DNA from: Piper betle
Lineage: Eukaryota; Streptophyta; Magnoliopsida; Piperales; Piperaceae
Assembly (NCBI GenBank): GCA_033002965.1
Contig: JAURVB010013526.1
Coordinates: forward strand, 1-64,000
Length of the DNA: 64,000 bases
Direction: 5' to 3'
Under the pieces are notes generated by a model. The model did not search any database. It was not told the DNA's origin and was given only the letters and a program-made list of their open reading frames with translations. The position numbers were made by a program, and so were the translations under genes. Below are positions 36,160 to 48,128 of this stretch, in pieces (position 1 is the stretch's first letter; the number at the start of each line of letters is the position of its first letter).

Positions 36160-38644
36160 CGGAGTTTTACACCCGTAGCACCGCTGTTACTTTGCCTCGC
36201 CACCGGCGAGTCTTCGGGTTGCCCCCGCTACCAGACCGGCACCCGTAGATTGCTCGCAATAAGCTTTCCATCCATCCATATCTCTCACAACCATCTATGC
36301 TACCATAGTTGTTGTCGACGACAGCATTTTTCAAATCGGTTTCCACCTCTGCCACTACCCATTCGAGCTATTTTCCGGCACCAGTGAGCCAACTTCAGCT
36401 GATCCAACCACTCAAATAGGTTCATCTTGTCAAGATCGACATTTTGAGACTACCCACGACCACTGCCGTGGCCACGATCGACACCAGCGACGCAGCCGCA
36501 CCTAATAGGGATTTTGTCCCTTTTCTGGCCAACCGGCGGCCGAACTCCACCGATCGCGACCACCACTATCTTTCTCATCACCTAGGCCATTAATCTAAAT
36601 TGGTAGCGCTAACTACCTTGTCACCTGTATATATGAGTTTGTGTCCGCCCGCCCGCATTAACATCCACCTACCCGACCCAATTCACCTGTCTAGCAGTCC
36701 CATGGTCATGCCCGAGCTCATATCTACGTCCAGCAACCCCGCCCAGCACTATTGCTTGACTCATCTTAGTCAACTCAGTCAACTCGCCTAGGTTAACTCG
36801 GTTTAGTTCGGTTCACCTCATTATCAATCATTTTAGGCCATTTTTCGACTATTTTTAGTAATCAAGAACCACTACATTAGTTTAAATATATATTCACATT
36901 ATTTAATATATATTGAATGTTATGAGTGTTTTTATTTATTTATTATTTTTATTTTTATTTATTTATTTTTATTTATATATTTATCGTATATGATGAATGT
37001 TTACATAATTATTTGTTATTATTAATGATATATTTACTTATTAATATTAGACTTATTATGTTTACTAAATTGTATTTATTTATTTATTTATCTATTTGTT
37101 CATTTCATGTATATTATTATTTATTTGTATTCAATTACGTATTCCCCATTAGTTATTATTATTCATGATTAATTAATAATATTTTTTTATTAAATGATTA
37201 TTTATTTATTTATTTATTTATATGTTTACTAACACGAGTATATGTAATATTTACTTTTGTTTAGCTGTGTATTTATATAGTATATGATATTATTATTTTA
37301 TGATTATAATATTAATTATTTTTATGTATTTATTATTTATCTATTTAATCATGAGTGTATGTATTTATTTATGTATTATTTATTATTAGTTATTTCTTTT
37401 ATTATATTTTGATTTGTATGATGTGTGTTTAGGTATAGGTTTACTTAGTATTGTCTTTCTTATTAGGATGTACTCATAATGTAAGCATACACTACCAGCA
37501 TGTATCATATAAGGATATCATTATTTTACTTAGCAACAGGTTCGATGTAGGTTTTAAAGTCCGAGCTCGCCGTAAATGAAACATCATGCTTAGAGCTTGG
37601 ACCACAAATTTATTAGGACTCTTATCACTTTTTATCGTTATATTCTATTGTTGATTTGATTTCTAGATCGCAGGATGTGTCAAATGGCTGTTTTATCGAA
37701 TCCCACGTAATACGAACCATTTAGACTTATTTTACTTCTATGATTAATAACCCTCGAGGATGATACCCCTCGAGTCTGATTTCGAAAACACGATCCACTG
37801 CAAGTTTCCTTCGCATGTATTATATAAATCTCTTCCCCAACCTATATACGATTTTCTCGAGTTTTTCAGTGAGATGTGAGACAGGGGAAAATTGACAACT
37901 ATGCTTTGAGATAGAGCGTGTGTTAGTCAAAGCGGGCTCTAAATTTAATGAGCGTTCTCTCCATTCTCAAAAGATCCTGATAACTCCACTTTTGAGTTCC
38001 TTAAACCTAGAAAAATATGGAGGTTTACAGGTACTGCAATGCAGTGTATGTTTATACTTGTGTTCAAAGGGTACTAAAGGTGCATGTATGAGAGTACTCA
38101 GCCTCTGTACTCAGGGCCAGGAGTGATATGAAGAATGTAAAGGGCTAAAAGAAAAGAAATTGATGTTCCTATATAAGGGATAGTCTTTAAAGTTGATGAG
38201 GCATGAGATTAGTTAAAAAGGGGACGTTGTCGCGTGTAGTTGAAGACTTCTAATTAGTACCCTTATGAAAGATTCTGTAAAAGAGTATATAAATATTTTC
38301 ATTTAACATGAGGGTCAGCTCTCATGTGCTAATTTGACTATTAATTATTTTTGGATTAACACTTGGTACTAATATTTTTCCTATTATATATGTAGGTTTC
38401 GTGATTTTAAGTCGGCTTTGGTGGGATGATAAATAAATGTTACACATATGTGAGCTTAGCGGAGTTACTTTTTTTCATGCTTGTACTTATATTTAATAAG
38501 TTTTCATGTATATTTAGTGATGTATTTTATTTTTTTCATCTATTATTAATCGAGTCTTATAAACCACCAATTTTAGAGATGACTTAACTCGATCACGACA
38601 TTTTTAATCTAATTCTTAGGTGAACAAAAAATTGGGGTGTCACA
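36160..38644 (+). repeat. Diverged LTR relic of the LARD/Tekay family, opposite orientation
   Basis: 37540-38150 aligns, in reverse complement, with the conserved part of the LARD LTRs ('gagctcgccg', 'ttaggactc', 'taaccctcgagg', 'agtactcag'). The end GGGGTGTCACA at 38644 corresponds to GGGGTGTTACA. A GC-rich block (36170-36760) and an expanded TTTA-rich block (36900-37410) fill the expected positions. The left boundary is uncertain. It is older than the copies at 6-10106 judging by visible divergence. Confidence 0.65.
36900..37410. repeat. TTTA-rich low-complexity DNA
   Basis: About 500 bp built of tttatttattta runs. The Y/L/I-rich ORF readable here is a composition artefact. Confidence 0.85.
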
Positions 38645-38699
38645 CGTAAATATTACATGCACTTAAGTGGATACATACTATCGAGCTTTTTACAACAAA

Positions 38700-39130
38700 A
38701 GGGGAGGTGGTTTTTGATATTTTTCGAGAGTGGGAGAATAAAAGTAAATTAAGTGAAAAGGGAAATTTTAATTAAAATACCAAAACTTCCTTTAAATCAA
38801 TATACAAAAACAAATAATTTTTTTAAGGGGAGCCGGCACCGTCCTTCTCTGTGAAGAGGGTAGATTCAGCCGGCCCCCATCGCGGTGGAAACATTAAATT
38901 AAAATAAAAAAGAAAAAAGAAAAACAATTGTCGTTGGTCAGCGCGGTCTTAGTGAGCAACATGGGGCAGCCGGCCTCAAAAAAGGCCCAGCGCCGGCCTA
39001 CCATTGAAAAAAAATTGGAATTTTTTTGTTTATTTATTTAAGGGTAAATTAGGTATTTTAATTAAATTTATCTTTTTTATAGTAATTTGCTTTGGTTCTC
39101 TCCCACGGATAATATAAAAGCTACGTTTCC
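38700..39130. mobile_element. Inverted-repeat MITE with GC-rich core
   Basis: The left arm (gagagtgggag...aattaaaatacc, 38723-38782) and right arm (ggtattttaattaa...ctctcccac, 39052-39106) are imperfect inverted copies. The core has repeated 'agccggc' motifs. One similar arm occurs at 35270-35420. TSD not established. Confidence 0.6.
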
Positions 39131-39459
39131 TTTTCAAATCTCTGTGCTCTTTCTCTTATCAAATGCCAACTATTAGCATTTTCTTAATTTGGTATTATTA
39201 TTTATTTTAAATATAAACTGGAAAATTGTATTGGAAAGAACCCTTTAAGGGAAGTCTGCCTCTTCTTACTATGATTGTACCCATTAGCATTTTCGATCAG
39301 TTGACGTGGGATTGACCTCTAAATTACTAGCTACCAACCAGCTAACCTCAAAACATCCTTGTACAACTGCATAAAATACTAGATTCTGCGATGAATAAAA
39401 TAATTATTACTGAGCGCAGCCCGTTGGTACCCCTACACTTAATTTTTCGGTCTTTTTTC

Positions 39460-40550
39460 TTAAAAGATATATAAAAGGCAACGGTATATCGAAGAAAATA
39501 TTAATTTAATTACTTTATTTATTATAAGATCTTTGTCAGTAGCAACTACCCTGGGATGCCTTCCATCCATATATTTTAAAAATATTTCAAAAAGCCACAC
39601 AAATAATTCTGTCGTCTCATTACACAAAAATATACATCTAAATGTAACTGTTTGCCTGTGATGGTTTATGCCGGTGAATGGGGGGAAAATAAGTGTATAT
39701 TTATTTGTATTATATGTTGTATCAAAAATGATCACATCTGAGTAAAATTGATAATTTTTTCTTGCAATTTCATCTGCCCAAAAACAATGTTTTAATCTAC
39801 CTTCATCATCTACTTCATAGCAATAAAAAAAGGAGCCATTCATCTCTTTCATTTCCTCGAAATGTTCCATCAATAATTAGGCATCAATTTCCTTTATCTC
39901 TTTTTTATATTTTGTCTGCACATTTCTAATATCTTTCTTTGTAAAACCAATATTTTCTGCCTCACCTGCTTCAATTTCTAGCATAGACGTTAATTTAGAA
40001 GTTTTTATATTAGCCACTCCGAATTAGTCAATCAAATTTTGATGCACACTTGTAATATGCCTATGTGACATGAGAAATTGAATTTTTGATTGTGTACAGA
40101 GCGCATGACTATGTCCTTCTTCGAAATAACATTCCATGTGCCCTCTTTATTCTTAGTGACCCTGATGCGTGCTTGACAACCTTCTCTTATTATAAGATGA
40201 GTTCTCTTTTTTCCTTTGTCAGGTATTTCTCTTTTCGGCAATCTTCTCTGAAATATCCTTCTTTAGAACACATGAAGACTTGCGACTATAACTCTTTTGT
40301 TTTCCTATGATAATTTGTATTATGTTTACGTATACCAAAAACTGGCCATTTTTTAATAACTACTGTAAAAGTCGAGTGCATCGTCCAAACAATCAAATTG
40401 CATTCCAACCTTCGGTTTGAACTCATCTTTTTCAATAGGATAAATTGTTATAATATTTTTGCCTATTTCTTCTTCCTCGTATGTTTTATCTTGAAGCTTG
40501 ACCATTCTTAAAAAAAATATAAAATTTATAAAAACTAAGAATATTTTCAA
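39460..40550 (-). pseudogene. FAR1-like / MULE transposase relic
   Basis: Read on the minus strand: an N-terminal piece VGMQFDCLDDALDFYSSY (FAR1 DNA-binding domain start), then KKRTHLIIREGCQARIRV with KEGTWNV (end of that domain). After stop codons comes the MULE transposase part: SFFYCYEVDDEGRLKHCFWA, DVIIFDTTYNTNKYTLIF, PPFTGINHHRQTVTF, FVWLFEIFLKYMDGRHPRVV and ATDKDL. It stops before the third catalytic region and the SWIM zinc finger. Intact FAR1/FHY3-family proteins have 600-850 residues; here stops and gaps separate the pieces, so it is a truncated relic of a FAR1-related gene or of a Mutator-like transposase. Confidence 0.85.
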
Positions 40551-40799
40551 TTAAAATAGACGCATTAAACATGCTTTAGTGAAGTCAAAGTATTTTTAAA
40601 GACTTAACTCTAACCTGATTCTCGTATTCTGAAAGATGTAATTCTAGGGACCTCGACTCCCTGTGACCTGAAAATATAAATTTGACGTTAAATATAAATA
40701 TATGCCACGGAAGCCCGTTAAAAGAATTAAATTCAACATTAAAAACTAGCACATTCACGCGCGACCGAGTCAATTTTTTAATGACTCGAGTCGGGACTA

Positions 40800-41650
40800 T
40801 GGCAGCGGGTGATTGAGGGGGCCGTGACTAAGGTTGTCGCAGGTGCGACAAGGGGGGCCCGAGGCGGATGGGGGCACAGGGCGGTGGGGCGGGGCGGCGA
40901 GAGGCGGGGCAAGGGGTAGTGGGGGGCGCTGCAAGGGGCGACAAGTGTGGGAAGGGCAGGGGGAGGGAGAGAGAGGTGGCAGGTGTGGGAAGGGGGGTGG
41001 CAGGGGGCGGGGGCTAGGGGCTGAGGGGCCAGGGGGGCGCGGGGGGGTGGGGGATAGGGTGCCTAGGCCGGTGGGGGGGGGGGACAGGGGGCCGGGGGAA
41101 CGGCGGCGGGTGTGGGGAACCAGGGGAGGGAGGGGTGGCAGAGGGCGGGAGATTGTGGGAGACAGGGCCGGGCGCAGGGGCCGGGGGTGGTGATGGGGGG
41201 GGGGGGGGGGGGCGGGGGGCATGTGGGCCGGTGGGGGACAGGGGGCGTGATGCGGTAGGTGTGGGGAGCCAGGGGAGGGAGGGGTGGCAGGGGGCTTGGG
41301 CCAGCAGGGGCGGAGGCGGGGGTGGCAGGTGTGGGGAGGGCGGGGAGGGAAGGGAGGTTGGGCAGGGATGGGAGAAGCAAGGGGACGGTGGGCGGGGTAG
41401 GGGTGACAGGGGTGGCGTCAAGGTGCGCAGGTGGGGGAAGGGTTGGTGTACGGGGGCCTAGATACGGCCGGTAGGGTTCATGGGAGTGAGGCGAACACGG
41501 GCGGGGATGGGCGAGCTGGACTAGTGGGGGCAGTGCTTTATAGGATGGACTGAAGGGTGGAGGGGCAGGAAGGCAAGGCGGTAGGCGCAGGAGATGTGGG
41601 AAGGCGAGGGCAGGAACGAGGATGGGATGGGTTGACGACTAGGGGTGATT
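40800..41650. repeat. G-rich, strongly strand-skewed block
   Basis: About 850 bp of G-dominated plus-strand sequence with dozens of G-runs of three or more (one run of 14 at about 41198) in irregular ~80-100-bp subrepeats ('gtggggagccaggggagggaggggtggcag' type, twice near 41110 and 41262). Its right edge has a short palindrome (ggattttgatccaac). The proline/glycine-rich ORFs on both strands follow composition and are not genes. Confidence 0.8.
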
Positions 41651-41765
41651 TAATTATGGGCCCCCGGATTTTGATCCAACGGCTCACAGCATAATACACT
41701 ACTGATGCACTGCGTTTTTCACGTTACGCACAACAACAAATTCGTATATATATATATATATATAT

Positions 41766-42490
41766 AGCACCATGTGCTACCAAATCTGGGCCGCTGGATT
41801 GAAATCCAGCAACCCGGATTTTATTGCCCTAAACCCGGTCCTAGACCGTCAGACTTGCCCCAAACCCGCTTGCTTGTCTGCGGCGGCTCGCCGGACCGCC
41901 TGCTTGTCCGCGACAGCTCGCCGGACCGCTCGCCCATCCCCGCCCCCTAGCTGTGGCCCCCTCGCCCGCCGCGACGACCTCTGCCACCCCCCTACCCAGT
42001 CGGCACCCTCCCCCAGCCCCTGCCTGCCGCCACACCCCCCCAGCCCCCTAGTTCCCCCCTTGCCCCTGACCTCCCCTTCCAACCCCCTGCCACTGTGCCA
42101 GTAGCCCCCAGCCGCCACCCCTGCCTACCACTGCCCCGCCACCCTCCCCATCCCACCGCCTCCCTCCTCGCCTCGCCGGCACCCTCCCCTGCCAGTGCCT
42201 ACCGGCGCACCCCCTACCCCAGTTCCCCCCTCGCCCCCGGCCACGCCCTTCCAACCCCCCCAGCAAGCACTTGCAGGGGAGGGCGCCGACGGGGCAGGAG
42301 GGGGGGTGACGGGATGGGTGTCGTGGCGGGCAACAGAGAAGGGATCACCAGGGGCGAGGGTGGTTGAGCGGACGGATGGACGGTCGGGCGGATGTGCAGG
42401 CTAGCGGGTCTGGGGCGGCCTATAAAATCTGAGCGGCTGGATTTCAATCCAGCGGCCTAGATTTAGCGCCGCATGGTGCGCTGCCACCGT
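41766..42490. mobile_element. GC-rich foldback element with inverted ends
   Basis: The left end 'agcaccatg...gggccgctggattgaaatccagc' is inverted at the right ('gctggatttcaatccagcggcc...gcatggtgcgct'). Between them the plus strand is C-rich (41850-42260) then G-rich (42270-42420). It adjoins a (TA)n run at 41745-41766. TSD not certain because both flanks are TA-rich. Confidence 0.65.
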
Positions 42491-42510
42491 AGATTATATA
42501 TATTACTTAA

Positions 42511-43495
42511 CAAAAATGCTACAGTGTGTTGCAATCTTTTTGTAGCGCACTGCAAGTGCACAGCCCGTGGGCCAATGGATGAAAATCCAACGGCCCACGG
42601 GCCTCAAACCAAAGCTCCACCCGCCCGACCCGCCTAACCCGTCCGATCCGCCCGCCCGAACCTGCCGCCCTCCCGACAGCACCGCCCGCCCAACCCCGCC
42701 CGCCGCCCTGCGACCGACCCTCCCTGCCGCGGCTTCCCCGGCAAGCGCTCGCCCGTGGCCCTTCTCCCGGCCCCCCACCACGACCCGACCAACCCTACCG
42801 CCCCGCCGCAGCCCACCCACCCACCCCAAGCCGTGGCGACCCCCCCTCTCGCCCGCCCCTCCACCATGGGCCCCCCAGCGCCCGCCCCTCCGCCGCGGTG
42901 GAGGGGCGGCGCGACAGGGGCTGGGGGGGCAGAGGGCGGGGGTCGCCACGGCTATGGGGTGGTGGGTGGGCTGCGGCCGCGCAGGGTTGGTGGGGTCCAG
43001 GCGGACGCGAGGGCTGCGGGCGGCGCTTGCCAAGGAAACCGCGGCGGGGAGGGTCGGTCGCAGGGCGGTGGGTGGGGTCGGGCGGCGGTGCTGTCCGGGG
43101 GGAGCCACGGCAGGGGGGTCGGTCGCAGGGCGGCGGGCGGGCGGCGAGCGTTGGGCAGGGCGGCGGGCAGGGTCGGGTGGCGGTGCTGTCCGAGGGAGCC
43201 ACGGTAGGGGGGGTCAGTCGCAGGGTGGCGGCGGCGGGTGGGGTCGGGCAGGCGTTGGGCGTTGGGCAGGGCGTCGGGCGGCCGTTGGGCGGGGCGTTGA
43301 GCAGGGCGGCGAGCGGGGTCGGGTGGGCGGCGTTGTCGTGTGGGCGGCGTCGGGCGAGTGGAGGTTCGGACGTGCAGGCGGGTCGGACGGGTTAGGCGGG
43401 TCGGCAGCTGGGTACGTGGACTTGAGGCCCGTGGGCCGTTCGATTTTATCAAACGAGCCCACGGGCCGTGCGCTGCAATGCGGTGCAAAGCCCTC
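42511..43495. mobile_element. Mutator-like foldback element with 10-bp TSD
   Basis: TSD TATTACTTAA at 42501-42510 and 43496-43505; 9-11-bp duplications are typical of Mutator-like transposition. The arms are long inverted repeats: the C-rich left arm (42600-42890) mirrors the G-rich right arm (42890-43430), for example 'gcggcttccccggcaagcgctcg' against its inverse near 43020. Terminal parts share 'gcccgtgggcc...ggcccacgggcctcaa' in inverse. The right arm has extra copies of a ~75-bp subunit (gggtcggtcgcagggcggcggg). No transposase is present. Its right end lies about 50 bp before the NDC1 ATG. Confidence 0.8.
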
Positions 43496-43555
43496 TATTA
43501 CTTAAAACCCCCAAAACCCACCACTCCACTTCTGACCACCGCCGCCCGCTGCCCA

Positions 43556-46500
43556 ATGTCGCCGGAAACCGCCGTGCGCAACCGGTGGCTGGGCTTCCTC
43601 ATATGGCAGCCCCTCCTGTCCACCCCAATCTTCCTCCTCTCGACCGCCGCCTACCTCCTCTCCCACCCCCTCCCCACCCTCCTCCTCCATCTCCCCCTCT
43701 TCCTCCTCTCCCTCCTCCTCTTCTCCCTCGCCCTCTCCCTCCCCTCCTCCCCCCACCCGGACCCCGCCGCCTCCCCCTACGACCTCCTCGTCCACCTCCT
43801 CCGCCTCCTCTTCCTCTTAGTTGTCTCCCCCGGCTCCGATCGGCCGCCCGCCGACCCCGGCTTCCGCCGGCTGGCGGCGACGTCGGCCAGGCTGGTGGGG
43901 TGCGTGCTGCTGTGCGGGGTGTCCGGGTTTCTGTCGGCGGTGGCCGTTTGTGGCGGGGTTGGTGGGTGGGGGAGACTGGGGTTGAAGGGGGCGGTGTTTG
44001 GGTTGGTGTATGGTGGGTGCTTTGTGTGGGCGAAGCGGTGGGTGCTGCGGTTTCCGATCATCCAGGTTGGTTTCGAAGTTTTGGATTGAACGATAGAGGT
44101 GATTGATTTTGGTTGGTGTATCTTTCATCTTTCATTAGTTGTAGTGAATGTAAAAACGCTAGCGTTCTTTTTTTAGACGAACTATAGTCATCATGGAAGA
44201 TTGCTCATTTAAATTTTGAAATTTGTATAGTACAATGAAGGCAATTGATTTTGGTTGATGTGTCTTTCATTAGTTATGATGAATGTAAAAATGCTAGCTT
44301 TTTTTTATAATGTATTTAATTATAAGTCATGGAAGATTGCTTTTTTAATTGTTGAAATTTGGATTTAATAATAAAGGTGATTGATTTTTGTGTGTGCATC
44401 GATCAATTTTTAATTATTGCGTATTTTTGAGGGAATTTGTGAAGAGCTTCTGAAGAACTGGATTGTCTGACAGTGTTGTAAAAGTGCTAGTTATTATGTG
44501 TGGTGTACATATGAACGACTGTTGATATGATGTCTTTTATCTTTTTCTAATGTAAATTAAAGCACATATATCATGCAATCTGAAGCTTGAATTCTATGAC
44601 TGTAGTTCTCACTTAGAAAAATTTTTTATGGTATTTATACTTTGTTTAGTACTTGAAAGGTTCCTACTACCTTTGCTGCAAGAATAGTTTTGTTAGCGGT
44701 GATTATATTGTTGTTTTATAGGATTTGTTCATTTTGTGTCCAAGAATCAAGTGAAGGTATTATGAGGAAGTTATTTGAGAAGGTTGCATCTACGTTTTCT
44801 TTTTAAGGTTGGGAAAATCAAGCATAGGCTCATATGCTTATTTCTTTGAATGTGCAGCGGCCCCTTTTCTTCAGCTTCAAAATTGGGCTTCCTTTGTCCC
44901 TGAAACAAGCGTTGAGGCTATCATGTATTTCTTTTGTATGTACTACAATATTTATGTTATCTTACAGAAAAGTTCCAAACAACCGGCAGTATGGGGAAGC
45001 TTTTCGTTGAGCAAATTACTTTCTTCTTCGGGATCTTTATTATCTCCTTTTGCTGGGAGCAGAGTTGTCACCTACTTCAGGTTGGAAGGCATCTAATAGA
45101 TTTCTTTTGCAAAATTTGTGTTAACTTGTAACATATGTTTTACATATAAAAAAAAGAGTTGCATTTTTAGTAACATCTAATAGTCAAATTTGTCCTCTAT
45201 GTTGATCATGGATCTTTTAGTGCAAATTTTATCATTTACAGCGACCTTTGTGAGTTGATTGATCATGCCTTCATTTTTATTGTATGTCTTTGTCTTCGAA
45301 GATTTCGCATTAAGTTTTGTATGACTAGCAAGTAGGACAGTTTTCTTCTCCTTTCTGTATCTGAAGGTTTCAATATTTCTTAATTATTTAGACGGGAATT
45401 ACAAACATTATTGACTGGGAAACATAGGTCATGGGACTAATAATGGGTATCTGGAGAGACCTTGTTTAGAGTTATGAGATTGCTATTATTCAGATGTAAA
45501 TATGACAGCATCTTAATGCTTGTCTTGATGTTTGTGCATATTTATAAGATTGTTCTCAAGTTTTAAGACGGTCAACATGTTTTATTGAAGGTGATACATA
45601 CAAGAAGATGCTGTTTTGCACCCCCAAAAGGTTCAGCTGCAGCAGAAATGAATCCTAGTGAACCTCTTCTTGTGGATTTGGAGCAGAGCACTCCAAGATC
45701 GCTCGGTCATTACCTTGCATATCTTGATTTGTGCATGGTCTGTGAGAGCAATGTTGATGCCTGGCGACGAGCGGCATTTTTGAAGAAACGGGTGAGACTT
45801 ATAAAAGAGTTGTAGTTTTATGTATCAGGCCTTTGGAACAACTTACATCAGCATTGGCGGAGGGTTTGGATGGAATGTGGGGAAGCAAAGCACATGATCT
45901 GTCTAGACAGTTGCAGTCACCAGCGGATGCTGGTACTGATCCTAGACTTCATGAAGCATTTAATAGTTTCCAGGTAACATTTACATATCATTTTTTAATG
46001 ATATGCTTGATTTTAATTCCCTTTTTTCGCAAATTATATTTCAGCAATGTGAATAAAAAAATATGAAATTATGTGATTTCTGTGCTCGTAGAAAATAGAA
46101 TAATATGGATGTTATAATTAGAACCGTTTCATACAAAATTGCAAAAAATGACAGAGATATTCTTTATTTTCATTCTCAAATGATGCTTCCTGTTTGTTGT
46201 TTATCTAAAGAAATTTATCCTGCCATGTAAGATGCACAAATAAAATGTCAAGCAGTTTTCTGTTAAACGATTTTCTTTTCTTTTTCTCACTCTACCCGTC
46301 TGTCACTTATAATTCTGTACTTGCTTTATATCATCTCTGCATAATATAATAAAGGAACTATAAAATTGCAGTTATATGCTTGGTGTGCAAGATCCATCTC
46401 AGCTCTTACTGCTCGCTCCCACAACGAAGATAGGTTTGGAGTAGCCCAGCTGACTGGCTCTAATGCATCTGTTGTTTCTTCTCTCCTCTCTTGTCTACTG

Positions 46501-46842
46501 GCTGTGGAGGCATGCCTAGGGAAGAAGACAAGTCCCCAAAGTGCATATGTGATAGGTCCTGCAAAGATCAAGTGGGCAACGGTAAATACAGGAAGAAGAG
46601 ATGTTCCATCAACCATTGTTGGTAAAAAGCGAAGTGGAGTCTTGTATAGCAAGGCCTATGCCATGGCCGTTGTTCTCAGAACTTCTATTTATGAAATTGT
46701 CTCTGCTTTTCATGAGGAGATGGAGGCAAGCGTAAAAACTTCAAGTTTGGAGAGGGATTGGATCAGTCGTGACAAATGCTTGTATGGGACCAGGGAAATC
46801 CTTCTGCAGAAATTATCTCAATTTTTGGACTTCCGTGCTTGA
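43556..46842 (+). CDS. NDC1: Nucleoporin NDC1 (transmembrane ring Nup), four exons with two homopolymer frameshifts
   Basis: NDC1 anchors the nuclear pore complex in the nuclear envelope. Exons: 43556-44065, 44858-45080, 45591-45973, 46372-46842 (stop), about 528 residues once frame is kept. Exon 1 is GC-rich and encodes [19 protein letters not shown] and several membrane helices ([19 protein letters not shown] is the clearest). Exon 2 has [20 protein letters not shown] and a further helix ([15 protein letters not shown]). Exon 4 has the conserved C-terminal part ([54 protein letters not shown]). The T-run at 45001-45004 in exon 2 and the T-run at 45777-45781 in exon 3 each have a length that breaks the frame; exon lengths 223 and 383 deviate by exactly one from multiples of three while the splice phases are all 0. 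Likely assembly errors, or a young pseudogene. Confidence 0.88.
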
Positions 46843-48128
46843 TAAGTTAGTTTCTTGTCAAGGAGTTGATTTTGGTGTTTATTATGGTTGAAATCATTTC
46901 AAAGTAACACTGCTGTTCAAGTTCTTTGATCTCATTCATCTCTGGAGACTACAAGCAATTAGACTTGTTTCTTCCCAACTAAAGACTGAGCAACTTGTTT
47001 CTCTCACTATATTTCTGTATTTGTTGTAACTTGTAACTGCCTCTCTTTTTCTTCTTCTGAAATTTGGATACACAATCCAATTGTAACAGTAATACAATGA
47101 AGACCTTCTTAAACTTTGGATGCCCGTTTTCCTTGTTTATCCACCGTCGGCCTGGGTTGGGTGGTTTTGGTATTGAAACAAGAGAAAGGGGTAACATAGG
47201 ACTTCAAGTGAACTCTTTTATGAAAGGGAAAGAAATCTGATCGTCCAATTTTATCAAATAGTTGTGGTTCAAAGTAGCTCCTAAAGCCATTTGAGCTACG
47301 GTTCACCTGTTTAAGACAATATATCAATAACAAACAAAATTAATTCTAAAAATATTACTTATTAAATTTTTTTATATAATGTATATCTGCTTAAATTTAA
47401 CAGAAAAAAAATCAATCTTTTAGAAGGCAATAGGTGTAAATAAATTTTGAAAGTAATTTTAATTTTATGTTAAAAAAATTAATAATCTTAATTGAATACA
47501 TATTAATAAGTAAATATTTTAATTTGAGAAAATTTATATTCTCAGTTTTTCTTTATGATTAATAACAATAAATAAGTAAATAAAAATCTTTAATTATGTG
47601 GAAATCCTAGATTAAATATATATTATTAAGTAACAAACTTTATTTTGAGTAATATGATTATAAATATGTTAAAATTAGTCTTTTTAATCCTTAATCTGGG
47701 TAGAATTATACCCAACTCTTTATTAATAACTAGCTAAATACTCACGCGATGTGTACACAATATATAGGGTATATTTAAATCTTATTATTAATATATATTG
47801 AGAATATGCAAAATTAATTTTAAAAGATTTTACCATATTATTTTTAAATAAAAATAATGAATATTTAGTTAATTTCAACAAAAAAAGTAGTTGTATATGA
47901 ATATTAAAAGTAATTTTAATTTTAATTTGATGGAATTATACTATATAATCTTTTATAACAATAAATAAAAATATCTATACGAATCTCAATTAAATATGTA
48001 TTATCAAGTAACAAACTTTAATTTGAATAGTATATTATTAATATATTAAAAATTATTCATATTTATAAATTAATTGATTTGGGTTGAATTATATTCCAAC
48101 AAATTTCTAATAAAATAATAATAATAAT
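46843..48128. other. NDC1 3' region and AT-rich spacer
   Basis: The first ~260 bp is probably 3' UTR. The rest (47340-48128) is A+T-rich, with the related direct segments 'taacaaacttta.tttgaataatat' (about 47630 and 48010). No gene is seen. Confidence 0.5.

Noticed and set aside
36926..37168. An 80-codon Y/L/I-rich ORF resembling a membrane protein
   Set aside because: Low-complexity TTTA repeat, no support.
40797..41474. Proline-rich or glycine-rich ORFs on both strands
   Set aside because: Composition artefact of the G-rich repeat; no domain or start context.
42567..43505. A 312-codon plus-strand ORF and several overlapping 80-200-codon ORFs
   Set aside because: They lie in the G/C-skewed foldback arms, exist in many frames on both strands, and encode only low-complexity proline/arginine/glycine sequence.
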